A DNA stretch of 6,144 nucleotides, taken from positions 1-6,144 of the forward strand of contig RKAY01000093.1 in the NCBI GenBank assembly GCA_014846205.1, given 5' to 3'. Below, piece by piece: positions 1-6,064 of this stretch; positions within the stretch are counted from its first letter, which is position 1; the number at the start of each line of letters is the position of its first letter. The DNA is from Collinsella aerofaciens (GTDB taxonomy: Bacteria; Actinomycetota; Coriobacteriia; Coriobacteriales; Coriobacteriaceae). Position numbers and translations under genes: made by a program. Below the pieces are notes generated by a model. The model did not search any database, had not been told where the DNA came from, and worked only from the letters and a program-made list of their open reading frames with translations.

Positions 1-1117
1 GATCGATTGCCTTGCCGAGGTCGTGCAGCAGACCGGCGCGCTTGGCCGTCACAACGTCCAGACCAAGCTCAGAAGCCATCACACCGCACAGGTCGGAGAC
101 CTCGAGGGAGTGCTGAAGCACGTTCTGGCCAAACGAGGTGCGGTAGCGCAGGGCACCCAGGGTCTTGACGATTTCGGGGTGCAGGTCGTGGATGCCGGTA
201 TCGAAGGCGGCCTGCTCGCCAGCCTCGCGCACGCGCTGCTGAACCAGGTCGGCAGCCTTGTGATACATCTCCTCGATGCGGGCGGGGTGAATACGGCCGT
301 CGGCGATGAGGTTCTCGAGAGCGACGCGGGCAGTCTCGCGACGGACGGGGTCGAAGCTCGAGAGCACTACGGTCTCGGGCGTGTCGTCGATCACGAGGTT
401 GACGCCGGACACCTGCTCGAAGGTGCGGATGTTACGACCCTCGCGTCCGATGATACGGCCCTTCAGGTCGTCAGAAGGAATATGCACGGAGGTAACGGTG
501 ACCTCGGCGGTGTGATCGGCGGCACAGCGCTGAATCGCCAGGGACAGGATCTCCTGGGCGGTCTTATGGCACTCCGCGCGAACCTGCTGCTCAGACTCGC
601 GAATGATGGTGGCAGCCTCATGGGTGACCTCGCCACGCACCTTGTCGAGCAACTCCTTATGGGCATCCTCGCGGGTAAGGTCGGCGATACGCTCGAGCTC
701 GGAGGTCTGCTTGGCACAGAGCTCCTCAAGCTCACGGGAGCGCTTCTCGACTTGGCCGGCCTGGCTGGACAGCTGATGCTCGCGCTTATCGAGGGCATCG
801 TTACGGCGATCGAGGGACTCCTCGCGCTGCATCACGCGATTCTCGAGCGTACGAATCTCGCTCTTGCGCTGCTTGTCCTCGGCCTCGGCAGCCTGCTTAT
901 TCTTGATGATCTCTTCCTTGGCCTCAAGCAGAGCCTCTTTTTTGAGGGTATCGGCCTGACGCTTTGCATCACCGATCAGGGACTCAGCCTGTGCATGTGC
1001 CGACTGAATCTTTTCATCGGCCTCGTGTAGACTACCCTGCTTGGCGGTGCGCATGTAGGCAATGGCGACGATGGCACCCACAAGGATACCAACGAGCGCT
1101 GCTGCGAAGTTAGGCAT
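1..1117 (-). CDS. rny: Ribonuclease Y, 3' part cut by window edge
   Basis: RNase Y is a membrane-anchored endoribonuclease that starts mRNA turnover in many Gram-positive bacteria. My translation of the minus strand from ATG at 1117 stays open to base 1, giving 372 residues; the family is about 520, so roughly 150 are missing beyond the edge. Residues 3-21 ([19 protein letters not shown]) form a single N-terminal membrane anchor. About 25-200 is a charged Lys/Glu/Arg/Gln-rich coiled coil. A KH domain follows, with its core [12 protein letters not shown] at 220-231. The HD phosphohydrolase domain begins near 325: QHS with H336 and the HD pair [10 protein letters not shown] at H365/D366, the metal-binding residues. 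The spacing matches what I recall of the Bacillus enzyme. The start is supported by AGGAG at 1123-1127, 5 nt upstream, and by the membrane anchor beginning at residue 3. It has its own promoter and a long leader. Nothing in the visible part looks broken. Confidence 0.96.
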   Translation of the reverse strand, partial: MPNFAAALVGILVGAIVAIAYMRTAKQGSLHEADEKIQSAHAQAESLIGDAKRQADTLKKEALLEAKEEIIKNKQAAEAEDKQRKSEIRTLENRVMQREESLDRRNDALDKREHQLSSQAGQVEKRSRELEELCAKQTSELERIADLTREDAHKELLDKVRGEVTHEAATIIRESEQQVRAECHKTAQEILSLAIQRCAADHTAEVTVTSVHIPSDDLKGRIIGREGRNIRTFEQVSGVNLVIDDTPETVVLSSFDPVRRETARVALENLIADGRIHPARIEEMYHKAADLVQQRVREAGEQAAFDTGIHDLHPEIVKTLGALRYRTSFGQNVLQHSLEVSDLCGVMASELGLDVVTAKRAGLLHDLGKAID

Positions 1118-1152
1118 GCTCACTCCTTTTTATGGATTCGTTACATAACAAA

Positions 1153-1178
1153 GCGAACCGTCCTTACGAACGGCTCGC
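1153..1178 (-). other. Structured hairpin in the rny 5' leader
   Basis: The minus-strand RNA can fold into an 11-bp stem (GCGAGCCGUUC with GGACGGUUCGC, two G-U wobbles) capped by GUAA, a GNRA-type tetraloop. It ends 25 nt upstream of the rny Shine-Dalgarno sequence, so it need not block ribosome entry. The bases after it (UUUGUUAUGUAA) are only weakly U-rich, so it is not a convincing terminator. It may be a stability or processing element in the leader; its function is unknown. A second, smaller perfect stem (CTCATC-TTT-GATGAG) lies at 1240-1254 in the same leader. Confidence 0.5.
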
Positions 1179-1274
1179 GACATTTGAGTAATATGGGCGC
1201 AGCTTATGCGGGTCGGATACAGAGAAACATATAAACAAACTCATCAAAGATGAGCACATATCACAAAGCAAATG

Positions 1275-1288
1275 ACGATATTTATCGT
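1275..1288. promoter_or_regulatory. Dyad overlapping the rny -10 box (possible operator)
   Basis: The 14 bp consist of perfect 6-bp arms ACGATA and TATCGT separated by 2 bp. They cover most of the -10 element of the rny promoter and reach its likely start point. A 2-nt gap is too short for a good RNA hairpin loop, so if functional it would act as a DNA site, for example for a dimeric repressor. No regulator is recognised, and a 6-bp dyad that includes an AT-rich -10 box can arise by chance. Confidence 0.3.
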
Positions 1289-1312
1289 ACGTTGAACGGC
1301 AGCAACTGTCAA
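1284..1312 (-). promoter_or_regulatory. Predicted sigma-A-type promoter of rny
   Basis: On the minus strand a perfect -35 box TTGACA (1307-1312) is followed by exactly 17 bp and then TACGAT (1284-1289), a -10 form common in high-GC Gram-positives. The expected start point is near 1277, giving a leader of about 160 nt before the rny ATG at 1117. It lies about 65 bp past the recX stop, so rny can be expressed independently of the SOS-regulated recA-recX unit. Spacing and -35 match are seen directly; activity is inferred. Confidence 0.8.
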
Positions 1313-1375
1313 ATAAACCAACCCGGCGCGGGGGCGAGTAAACGGTGAACGGTCAAGACGAACGATAATCGGCCC

Positions 1376-2068
1376 CTAAACGGCGCATTCCTCGTTTTCG
1401 GCATCGATGCGGGCCTTGGCGGCATCGGCGGCGATGTGATACGAAAAACCCTTGCCCATTAAAAAACGAACGAGCTTCTCAAAGCCGCGTGTTTCAGGAA
1501 CGCGGCGCTTGGAAAGCAGTGCGGAGGCACGCTCCAAATCGTCTTCGGCAGCAAAATACTGTTCCGGATATCCGGGGATGTCCTCGAGGTTCACATGGCG
1601 ACGCTTGAGCTCGGTCTCGATCTTGCGCTGCCCCCATCCACGGCGCTTACGCTCCTCGATAAAATAGGCACAGAAGCGATTCTCATCCAAAAAACGGTAC
1701 TCGGTAGCGCGAGAAACGGCGAAATCGATTGCCGGCTGACGAAAACCATAGCAAGCAAGCTTGTCGCGCACTTCGCCCGTTGCATGATCGCGGCGCGAAA
1801 GCATCTCAGTCACCATGGTGAGAGCGCATTTACGCTCAATAAGCTCAACGGACTCACGAAAGGCATCCCAGTCACAGGGCAACTCGGGGCGGTTTTTAAC
1901 GTACAGACGCGCCACGCGCGTGGGAATCCAGATACTGCGTTGAAAGCCGCCCTCAAGATCGCAATCGATATGCGCACAGGGCTTTTTTGAAGCGTAGCCG
2001 GTCGAGAACGAGGAGGGCGCCTTCTTATCGGGAAAGACGACCGTAGCCTCGGTCACGGTATACGACAT
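1376..2068 (-). CDS. recX: RecX-family regulator of RecA
   Basis: RecX binds RecA filaments and limits RecA activity. The 230-residue product has the family's tandem three-helix repeats. Repeat 1 is about 80-122, with LSRRDHATGEVRDKLACYGF followed by an RATEYRFLDENRF-type junction. Repeat 2 is about 125-170, with the hallmark RRGWGQRKIETELKRRHVN at 142-160. Repeat 3 is about 172-222. Residues 1-75 are an extra N-terminal stretch with two cysteines (C31, C36) that I cannot assign to a domain. It starts 11 nt after the recA stop. No clear Shine-Dalgarno precedes the ATG (the gap reads CGGTTGCTGCC), which suggests translation coupled to recA and a low RecX:RecA ratio. It shares the recA promoter and so presumably SOS control. 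No strong terminator follows its stop. Confidence 0.92.
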   Translation of the reverse strand: MSYTVTEATVVFPDKKAPSSFSTGYASKKPCAHIDCDLEGGFQRSIWIPTRVARLYVKNRPELPCDWDAFRESVELIERKCALTMVTEMLSRRDHATGEVRDKLACYGFRQPAIDFAVSRATEYRFLDENRFCAYFIEERKRRGWGQRKIETELKRRHVNLEDIPGYPEQYFAAEDDLERASALLSKRRVPETRGFEKLVRFLMGKGFSYHIAADAAKARIDAENEECAV

Positions 2069-2079
2069 GGCAGCAACCG

Positions 2080-3240
2080 CTACTCATCGTCGTCGAGCAT
2101 TGCGGAGCCGTCGATGGCATAGAGCTCGTCAAACCCATCATCTGCCGGCTGCTCCCCCAGCGTCTGGTCAGTAAGCTCAACCTCGGAGGGTGCATCGTCG
2201 TCATACTCAAGGCCGCAGGCAAGACGAACCTTATGCTCGATCTCGTCGGCGCAATCGGGGTGCTCGCGCAAAAAGGCCTTAGCTGCTTCGCGGCCGTTGC
2301 CGAGCTTATCCTCGCCGTACGCAAACCACGAACCCGTCTTTTTGCAGATGTCGTACTCGACAGCCATATCCAGAATCGAGCCCTCCTTGGAGATGCCCGT
2401 CCCGTACATGATGTCGAACTCGGCCGAGCGGAATGGAGCAGCCACCTTGTTCTTGACCACCTTGGCGCGCACGCGGTTGCCAATGACCTCGTCCTTGAGC
2501 TTAATGCTGTCGATGCGACGGATGTCGATACGCACAGAGGAGAAGAACTTAAGCGCACGGCCGCCCGTCGTGGTCTCGGGGTTGCCGAACATCACGCCGA
2601 TCTTCTCACGCAGCTGATTAATGAAGATGCACGTCGTATTGGACTTAGAGAGCGAGCCGGCGAGCTTGCGGAGCGCTTGGCTCATCAGACGTGCCTGCAG
2701 GCCAACCGTGGTATCGCCGATTTCGCCCTCGATCTCGGCACGCGGGGTGAGAGCGGCGACAGAGTCGACGACGATAGCATCGATAGCACCGGAGCGCACG
2801 AGCATGTCGACGATCTCGAGTGCCTGCTCACCCGTATCGGGCTGGGAAATGAGCACCTCGTCGATATCTACTCCAATGCGCGCGGCATACGTGGGATCGA
2901 GCGCATGCTCGGCATCGATAAACGCCACGACGCCACCCATGGCCTGCGCCTCGGCCAAGATCTCGAGCGATAGCGTGGTCTTACCGGAGGACTCGGGGCC
3001 GTAAATCTCGACGATGCGGCCACGCGGCACGCCACCGATGCCCAAAGCGGCATCGAGTGACAGGGCGCCGGTTGGAATGGCCTCAACCTCGAGTTCGGGA
3101 CCACCGTCGCCATACCTCATAATGGAGCCCCGACCGAACTTCTTCTCGATCTGGGCCTTAGTGGTGGCGATCATCTCGTCGCGCTCTTTACCCGTCGTAC
3201 GTGCATGGACGGTACGTACGGGACCTGAATTCTTGGCCAT
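2080..3240 (-). CDS. recA: Recombinase RecA
   Basis: RecA forms ATP-dependent filaments on single-stranded DNA, drives strand exchange, and triggers LexA self-cleavage in the SOS response. The product is 386 residues, a little longer than E. coli RecA. Visible are Walker A GPESSGKT (81-88), the catalytic glutamate in [10 protein letters not shown] (E111), Walker B VVDSVAAL (157-164), loop L2 with [20 protein letters not shown] (207-226), and the signature [14 protein letters not shown] (229-242). The C-terminus is strongly acidic and ends LDDDE, a known autoinhibitory feature of the family. The N-terminus carries roughly 15 more residues before the conserved GRGSIMR than the E. coli protein. 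The ATG at 3240 is chosen because AGGAGG lies 7 nt upstream; an in-frame TTG at 3261 lacks such support. It is the first gene of a recA-recX unit with its own LexA-controlled promoter. Confidence 0.99.
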   Translation of the reverse strand: MAKNSGPVRTVHARTTGKERDEMIATTKAQIEKKFGRGSIMRYGDGGPELEVEAIPTGALSLDAALGIGGVPRGRIVEIYGPESSGKTTLSLEILAEAQAMGGVVAFIDAEHALDPTYAARIGVDIDEVLISQPDTGEQALEIVDMLVRSGAIDAIVVDSVAALTPRAEIEGEIGDTTVGLQARLMSQALRKLAGSLSKSNTTCIFINQLREKIGVMFGNPETTTGGRALKFFSSVRIDIRRIDSIKLKDEVIGNRVRAKVVKNKVAAPFRSAEFDIMYGTGISKEGSILDMAVEYDICKKTGSWFAYGEDKLGNGREAAKAFLREHPDCADEIEHKVRLACGLEYDDDAPSEVELTDQTLGEQPADDGFDELYAIDGSAMLDDDE

Positions 3241-3247
3241 GAAAAGC

Positions 3248-3253
3248 CCTCCT
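3248..3253 (-). promoter_or_regulatory. recA ribosome binding site
   Basis: A perfect AGGAGG with a 7-nt spacer precedes the ATG at 3240. It fixes the recA start and rules against the upstream in-frame TTG at 3261, which would overlap the short 5' leader. It is the strongest Shine-Dalgarno in the window, fitting a highly expressed protein. Confidence 0.85.
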
Positions 3254-3270
3254 CTTAACAACCTGCATCG

Positions 3271-3299
3271 ATAATAAACGAACGGCTGTTCGTGGTCAA
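3271..3299 (-). promoter_or_regulatory. Predicted sigma-A-type promoter of recA
   Basis: On the minus strand TTGACC (3294-3299) is a 5/6 match to the -35 consensus and TATTAT (3271-3276) a 5/6 match to the -10, with an ideal 17-bp spacer. The predicted start near 3264 leaves a leader of about 24 nt containing the AGGAGG site. The spacer is almost filled by the LexA box, so repressor and RNA polymerase would compete directly. Confidence 0.9.
3279..3292. promoter_or_regulatory. LexA operator (SOS box) of recA
   Basis: The sequence CGAACGGCTGTTCG is a perfect match to the Gram-positive/actinobacterial SOS box CGAAC-N4-GTTCG, with 5-bp inverted arms. It sits between the -35 and -10 boxes of the recA promoter, the classical position for LexA repression relieved by DNA damage. 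LexA itself is not in this window. I found no second full box in the window. Confidence 0.93.
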
Positions 3300-3331
3300 C
3301 CGTACAGATACATCATATGCAGGTCATCATT

Positions 3332-3369
3332 CCAAAACCCAACCAAACGCCGACCAAAAGCTGACCAAA
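3332..3369. repeat. Four CCAAA/TTTGG repeats at exact 11-bp period upstream of recA
   Basis: CCAAA begins at 3332, 3343, 3354 and 3365, a strict 11-bp period, with degenerate sequence between; three copies extend to ACCAAA. On the recA coding strand they read TTTGG and lie about 68-105 bp upstream of the predicted start point. The short A-runs recur once per helical turn, so the DNA may be bent, or four sites for a DNA-binding protein may face one side of the helix. The arrangement is seen directly; any role in recA expression is inferred. Confidence 0.65.
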
Positions 3370-3467
3370 TGCTTGACCGCAGAGAAACCAATGGGAACAA
3401 ATCAAGTAAGAAAAGGCCTACGACCAGCACAGACTCTAAAAACGCCAGAGGTCCCCATCTCCACAAT

Positions 3468-3489
3468 TAAGGGGCCCGAAAGCCCCTTA
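3468..3489 (-). terminator. Probable intrinsic terminator after cinA/pncC
   Basis: On the minus strand, 8 nt past the cinA stop, a perfect 8-bp stem TAAGGGGC / GCCCCTTA encloses a 6-nt UUUCGG; it can also be drawn with a UUCG loop closed by U-G. The downstream tract is only moderately U-rich (the stem's own UU, then AAUUGU), so termination may be partial. It separates the rimO-pgsA-cinA unit from the recA promoter. A role as a 3' mRNA-stability hairpin is the main alternative. Confidence 0.65.
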
Positions 3490-3497
3490 CAACACGC

Positions 3498-4028
3498 CTA
3501 TTCCATAGAGTCGAGCATGCGGGTGATGCATCCCAGTGCCTCCGTGACCGCATGGGCACGAACACACGAACGGTCGCCCTCACGGTGGCAGCGCACAGAG
3601 TCCACAACCGGCACTCCCCCATCGGCCAGGCGATACGCCCAGCCAATATAGAACGTTCCAGCAGGATCGTCCTCAGTGCCTCCGCCGGGACCGGCATATC
3701 CCGTTGCACTCACGGCAATATCGCTCTGATACAGCTCCAGCGAACCGGCGGCCATCTCGCGCGCCGTCTGATACGACACCGCGGTATAGCGCTCGAGCGT
3801 CTCCTGCTCAACACCCAGCACGCGATGCTTGATCTCGTCGCAGTACGTCACCGCGCCGCCGCGCAACACCGCCGAGGCACCGGGAATATCGGCAATCGTC
3901 GAAGCAATCATACCCGCGGTCAACGACTCAGCCGTCGATACCGTCACGCCCAATGCGCCCGCACGCTCGACAATAGCGCGCGCCAGCTCCTCATTGTGCG
4001 TGACAATTTGTTCAAAAGAGTCCGTCAT
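3498..4028 (-). CDS. pncC: CinA C-terminal domain protein, nicotinamide-nucleotide amidase (PncC type)
   Basis: The 176-residue product consists only of the CinA C-terminal domain. Members of this family deamidate nicotinamide mononucleotide to nicotinate mononucleotide, recycling the NMN released by NAD-dependent DNA ligase. Motifs in order: STAESLTAGMIAS (31-43), containing the conserved AESxTxG serine (S35); GGAVTYCDEIKHRVLGV (57-73); the AVSYQTAREMA helix (83-93); SATGYAGPGGG (107-117); and AGTFYIG (123-129). The length equals stand-alone PncC/YgaD proteins. The N-terminal molybdopterin-binding-like half of full-length CinA, present in Bacillus and pneumococcal proteins in the same gene order, is absent. 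The gene follows pgsA after 12 nt with only a weak Shine-Dalgarno, so it is probably co-transcribed and coupled. The family call is firm; substrate is from family knowledge. It could equally be annotated cinA. Confidence 0.9.
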   Translation of the reverse strand: MTDSFEQIVTHNEELARAIVERAGALGVTVSTAESLTAGMIASTIADIPGASAVLRGGAVTYCDEIKHRVLGVEQETLERYTAVSYQTAREMAAGSLELYQSDIAVSATGYAGPGGGTEDDPAGTFYIGWAYRLADGGVPVVDSVRCHREGDRSCVRAHAVTEALGCITRMLDSME

Positions 4029-4040
4029 GCCTACCAGGAC

Positions 4041-4679
4041 CTAGACCGAAAAGACGATCTTGCGGCAGTTCCAGAAGTACTGAGCGCCCGAGATAACGGT
4101 CAGGATGACAGCGATGACGTACAGGAAGCGCGACACCGAGTAGATACCGAGCGTCAGCGTCGCCGGGCCAAGGTGAAGACCCGCCATCGCAAAGACGCAC
4201 AGGTAGCCACAGATGGAGACCATCGTGGTCGCCGTCTTATACTTACCGAGCTTGTCAGCCGCGATGACCACGCCGGCAGCGCTCGCGACCATGCGAAGGG
4301 CGCTTACCAGCAACTCACGGAACAGGATGATGAACACGGACCACACGGAAACCGCGCCAAAGTCCAAGAACAGGAGCAGAGCCGAGAAAACCAGCAGCTT
4401 ATCGGCGATGGGGTCCAAGAACTTGCCGAAGTCGGTGATCTCGTTGCGCGAACGCGCCAGATAGCCATCGACCTTATCGGTGCACGACAAGATGACGTAC
4501 AGGATAAACGCAGCGGCGGCGAGCGGGCCGTCAAAGGTGCTCCAATCCGTACCAGCAACGCTCGTATGCGACAGGGCGGAAACGATCATAAAGACCGGAA
4601 TAAAGACGATGCGCACGCACGTCACGATGTTAGCGGGCGTCCAGACACTCGTCAGTTCCTTATTGCTCTCGTTAGCCAC
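4041..4679 (-). CDS. pgsA: CDP-diacylglycerol-glycerol-3-phosphate 3-phosphatidyltransferase
   Basis: PgsA transfers the phosphatidyl group of CDP-diacylglycerol to glycerol 3-phosphate, the committed step to phosphatidylglycerol, at the cytoplasmic membrane. The 212-residue product carries the complete CDP-alcohol phosphotransferase motif D-x2-DG-x2-AR-x8-G-x3-D-x3-D at D68, D71, G72, A75, R76, G85, D89, D93. Hydrophobic segments at about 18-38, 52-66, 94-110, 112-140, 151-170 and 180-200 fit the six-helix fold. RELLVSALR (121-129) and LGKYKTATTM (144-153) are features of the PgsA branch rather than phosphatidylserine or cardiolipin synthases. The start is GTG, with AGGAG 6 nt upstream. It begins 9 nt after the rimO stop and is followed by pncC. 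Conservation of pgsA beside cinA and recA in Gram-positives supports the assignment. Confidence 0.92.
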   Translation of the reverse strand: MANESNKELTSVWTPANIVTCVRIVFIPVFMIVSALSHTSVAGTDWSTFDGPLAAAAFILYVILSCTDKVDGYLARSRNEITDFGKFLDPIADKLLVFSALLLFLDFGAVSVWSVFIILFRELLVSALRMVASAAGVVIAADKLGKYKTATTMVSICGYLCVFAMAGLHLGPATLTLGIYSVSRFLYVIAVILTVISGAQYFWNCRKIVFSV

Positions 4680-4684
4680 GACGC

Positions 4685-4691
4685 TCTCCTA
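4685..4691 (-). promoter_or_regulatory. pgsA ribosome binding site overlapping the rimO stop codon
   Basis: The minus strand reads TAGGAGA: the rimO stop TAG (4689-4691) is the first part of the AGGAG site that serves the GTG start at 4679, 6 nt further on. The overlap suggests that ribosomes finishing rimO help to initiate pgsA, and it supports choosing the GTG start. Confidence 0.75.
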
Positions 4692-6038
4692 CTCTACAAC
4701 ATGACCGATAAGCTCGTAGCAGAAGCTATCGGTAAACTCGACGGTCAAAATATCGCCCACGGATGCCTCGCTGGCATCCAGGTGCACCGCTCCGTCGGAA
4801 TCAGGGGCCTGGAACCAGGCGTGACCGATGAGCTCGGCGCCATCTTCGGTCTCCTCGATACCGTCGACGATCACCTGGGCGCGCTCGCCCACGTGCGCGG
4901 CGGTCGCGGCAAAACCGAGCGACTCGGCCAGGTCCATAGCCTCCTGGGCGCGCTCGAGCTTAACGTCCTCGTCGACCTGACCCTCCATCTTGGCGGCCAG
5001 GCTTCCCTCCTCCTGCGAGTAGGCAAAGACGCTCGTGTAGTCAAAGCCCACGGTATCCATAAAGTCGATAAGATCGCGGAACTCGTCGTCGGTCTCGGTC
5101 GGGAAGCCGACCATGGCCGTAGAGCGGATCACGATACCAGGGATGCGATTACGCAGGTCGCGGAACAGATCCTCGAGTTCCTGGCGTGAGCCGGAGCGGC
5201 GCATGGCCTTCAGGATGCGGGCGGAACAGTGCTGTACGGGAATATCGATGTAAGGCAGTACCTCGGGCGTGTCGCGAATGGTCTCGATAAGCTCGTCGGT
5301 CATACCCTCGGGCTGCAGATAAAGCACGCGCACCCAAACGTTGTGCGGACGCACGGCTTCGGCGACGGCGCGCAACAGCTGCGCCAGATTGCGCGGCGAG
5401 CCCTCGGCTATGTCCTCATCGGCAAAGTCGGTGCCCCAGATACCCGTATCCTGACCGATCAGCACGATCTCGCGCACACCGCCGGCGACCAGGTCGCGCA
5501 CCTCCGAGATGATGCTCTCGGCATTGCGCGAATGATAGCGACCGCGAATGTAGGGAATCATGCAGAAGCTGCAGAAGCGATTGCAGCCATCGGAGATCTT
5601 CACGTAGGCGACCGCACCCTCAACGGTGCGCTTGACCTGCGGAATATAGGCGGCAATCTCGCGCTCGACACCCAGCACGCCGTCGATGACCGCCACGATG
5701 CCGTCCTCTTCGTCGGCCTTCACAAAGGCAGCAACCTCGGGCAGCTCGTCAGGCAGGTCATCGCCGTAGCGCGACGGCACGCAACCGCACATGACGATGG
5801 GACAGGAGCGAACACCGTCCTGCACCTCGTTGGCGAGCTCGAGTGTGGTCTCGATGCTCTCAGACGTTGCGGAGGCCAAGAACGAGCACGTGTTGACGAT
5901 AGCGATATCGGCATCCTGCGGATCGAATGCCTCCTCGTAGCCCGCGGCAGTCAGCAGCGAGCGCATGCGGTCGGTATCGACCTCGTTTTTTGCGCAACCG
6001 AGGGTGATGTAGAGCACGGAGCCCAACGGTGTATCCAT
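4689..6038 (-). CDS. rimO: Ribosomal protein uS12 (aspartate) methylthiotransferase RimO
   Basis: RimO is a radical-SAM enzyme with two iron-sulfur clusters that adds a methylthio group to a conserved aspartate of ribosomal protein S12. The 449-residue length is typical. Domains in order: an N-terminal UPF0004 domain with the three cluster cysteines C15 (TLGCAKN), C51 (NTCSFL) and C86 (CGCVPSR); a radical-SAM core with C152-x3-C156-x2-C159 (GCNRFCSFCMIPYIRG); and a C-terminal TRAM domain from about 380. VRVLYLQPEGMTDELIETI (237-255) and YIDIPVQHCSARILKAMRR (263-281) are closer to RimO than to the tRNA enzymes MiaB and MtaB. The ATG at 6038 has AGGA only at a 12-nt spacing, so initiation may be weak; no better in-frame start is visible. 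It follows yajQ by 26 nt and precedes pgsA by 9 nt. Confidence 0.94.
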   Translation of the reverse strand: MDTPLGSVLYITLGCAKNEVDTDRMRSLLTAAGYEEAFDPQDADIAIVNTCSFLASATSESIETTLELANEVQDGVRSCPIVMCGCVPSRYGDDLPDELPEVAAFVKADEEDGIVAVIDGVLGVEREIAAYIPQVKRTVEGAVAYVKISDGCNRFCSFCMIPYIRGRYHSRNAESIISEVRDLVAGGVREIVLIGQDTGIWGTDFADEDIAEGSPRNLAQLLRAVAEAVRPHNVWVRVLYLQPEGMTDELIETIRDTPEVLPYIDIPVQHCSARILKAMRRSGSRQELEDLFRDLRNRIPGIVIRSTAMVGFPTETDDEFRDLIDFMDTVGFDYTSVFAYSQEEGSLAAKMEGQVDEDVKLERAQEAMDLAESLGFAATAAHVGERAQVIVDGIEETEDGAELIGHAWFQAPDSDGAVHLDASEASVGDILTVEFTDSFCYELIGHVVE

Positions 6039-6064
6039 GTTGGAGAGCGGTCCTTTCGAATGAA

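Noticed and set aside
23..1030. A 335-codon plus-strand frame opposite rny
   Set aside because: It is the same codon-aligned shadow effect. The minus strand encodes RNase Y with TM, KH and HD signatures.
1167..1177. CGAACGGCTCG in the rny leader, resembling the recA SOS box
   Set aside because: It has only one CGAAC arm and lacks the GTTCG arm at the right spacing; the resemblance is explained by the hairpin stem.
1311..1332. Possible recX terminator: 4-bp CCCG/CGGG hairpin followed by TTGGTTTATTT on the minus strand
   Set aside because: The stem is too short to be convincing and its tail merges with the rny -35 box. recA-recX transcripts may read into rny.
3241..3261. Upstream in-frame TTG start for recA adding seven residues
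   Set aside because: The extension would be encoded by the leader containing the perfect AGGAGG, which is correctly spaced for the ATG at 3240. The TTG lies only about 4 nt from the predicted transcript start.
3312..3317. TATGAT on the minus strand as a second recA promoter -10 box
   Set aside because: No acceptable -35 hexamer lies 16-18 bp upstream.
3292..3651. A 119-codon plus-strand frame crossing the recA upstream region into pncC
   Set aside because: It runs through the recA -35 region, the phased repeats and the terminator, has no Shine-Dalgarno, and its product is not recognisable.
3552..5189. A 545-codon open frame on the plus strand opposite pncC, pgsA and most of rimO
   Set aside because: The three minus-strand genes share one frame, because their 9- and 12-nt gaps are multiples of three, and the plus frame is codon-aligned with them. 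It stays open only because TTA, CTA and TCA codons are absent from that stretch of the real genes. The translation is Arg/Asp/His/Gln-rich and resembles no family.
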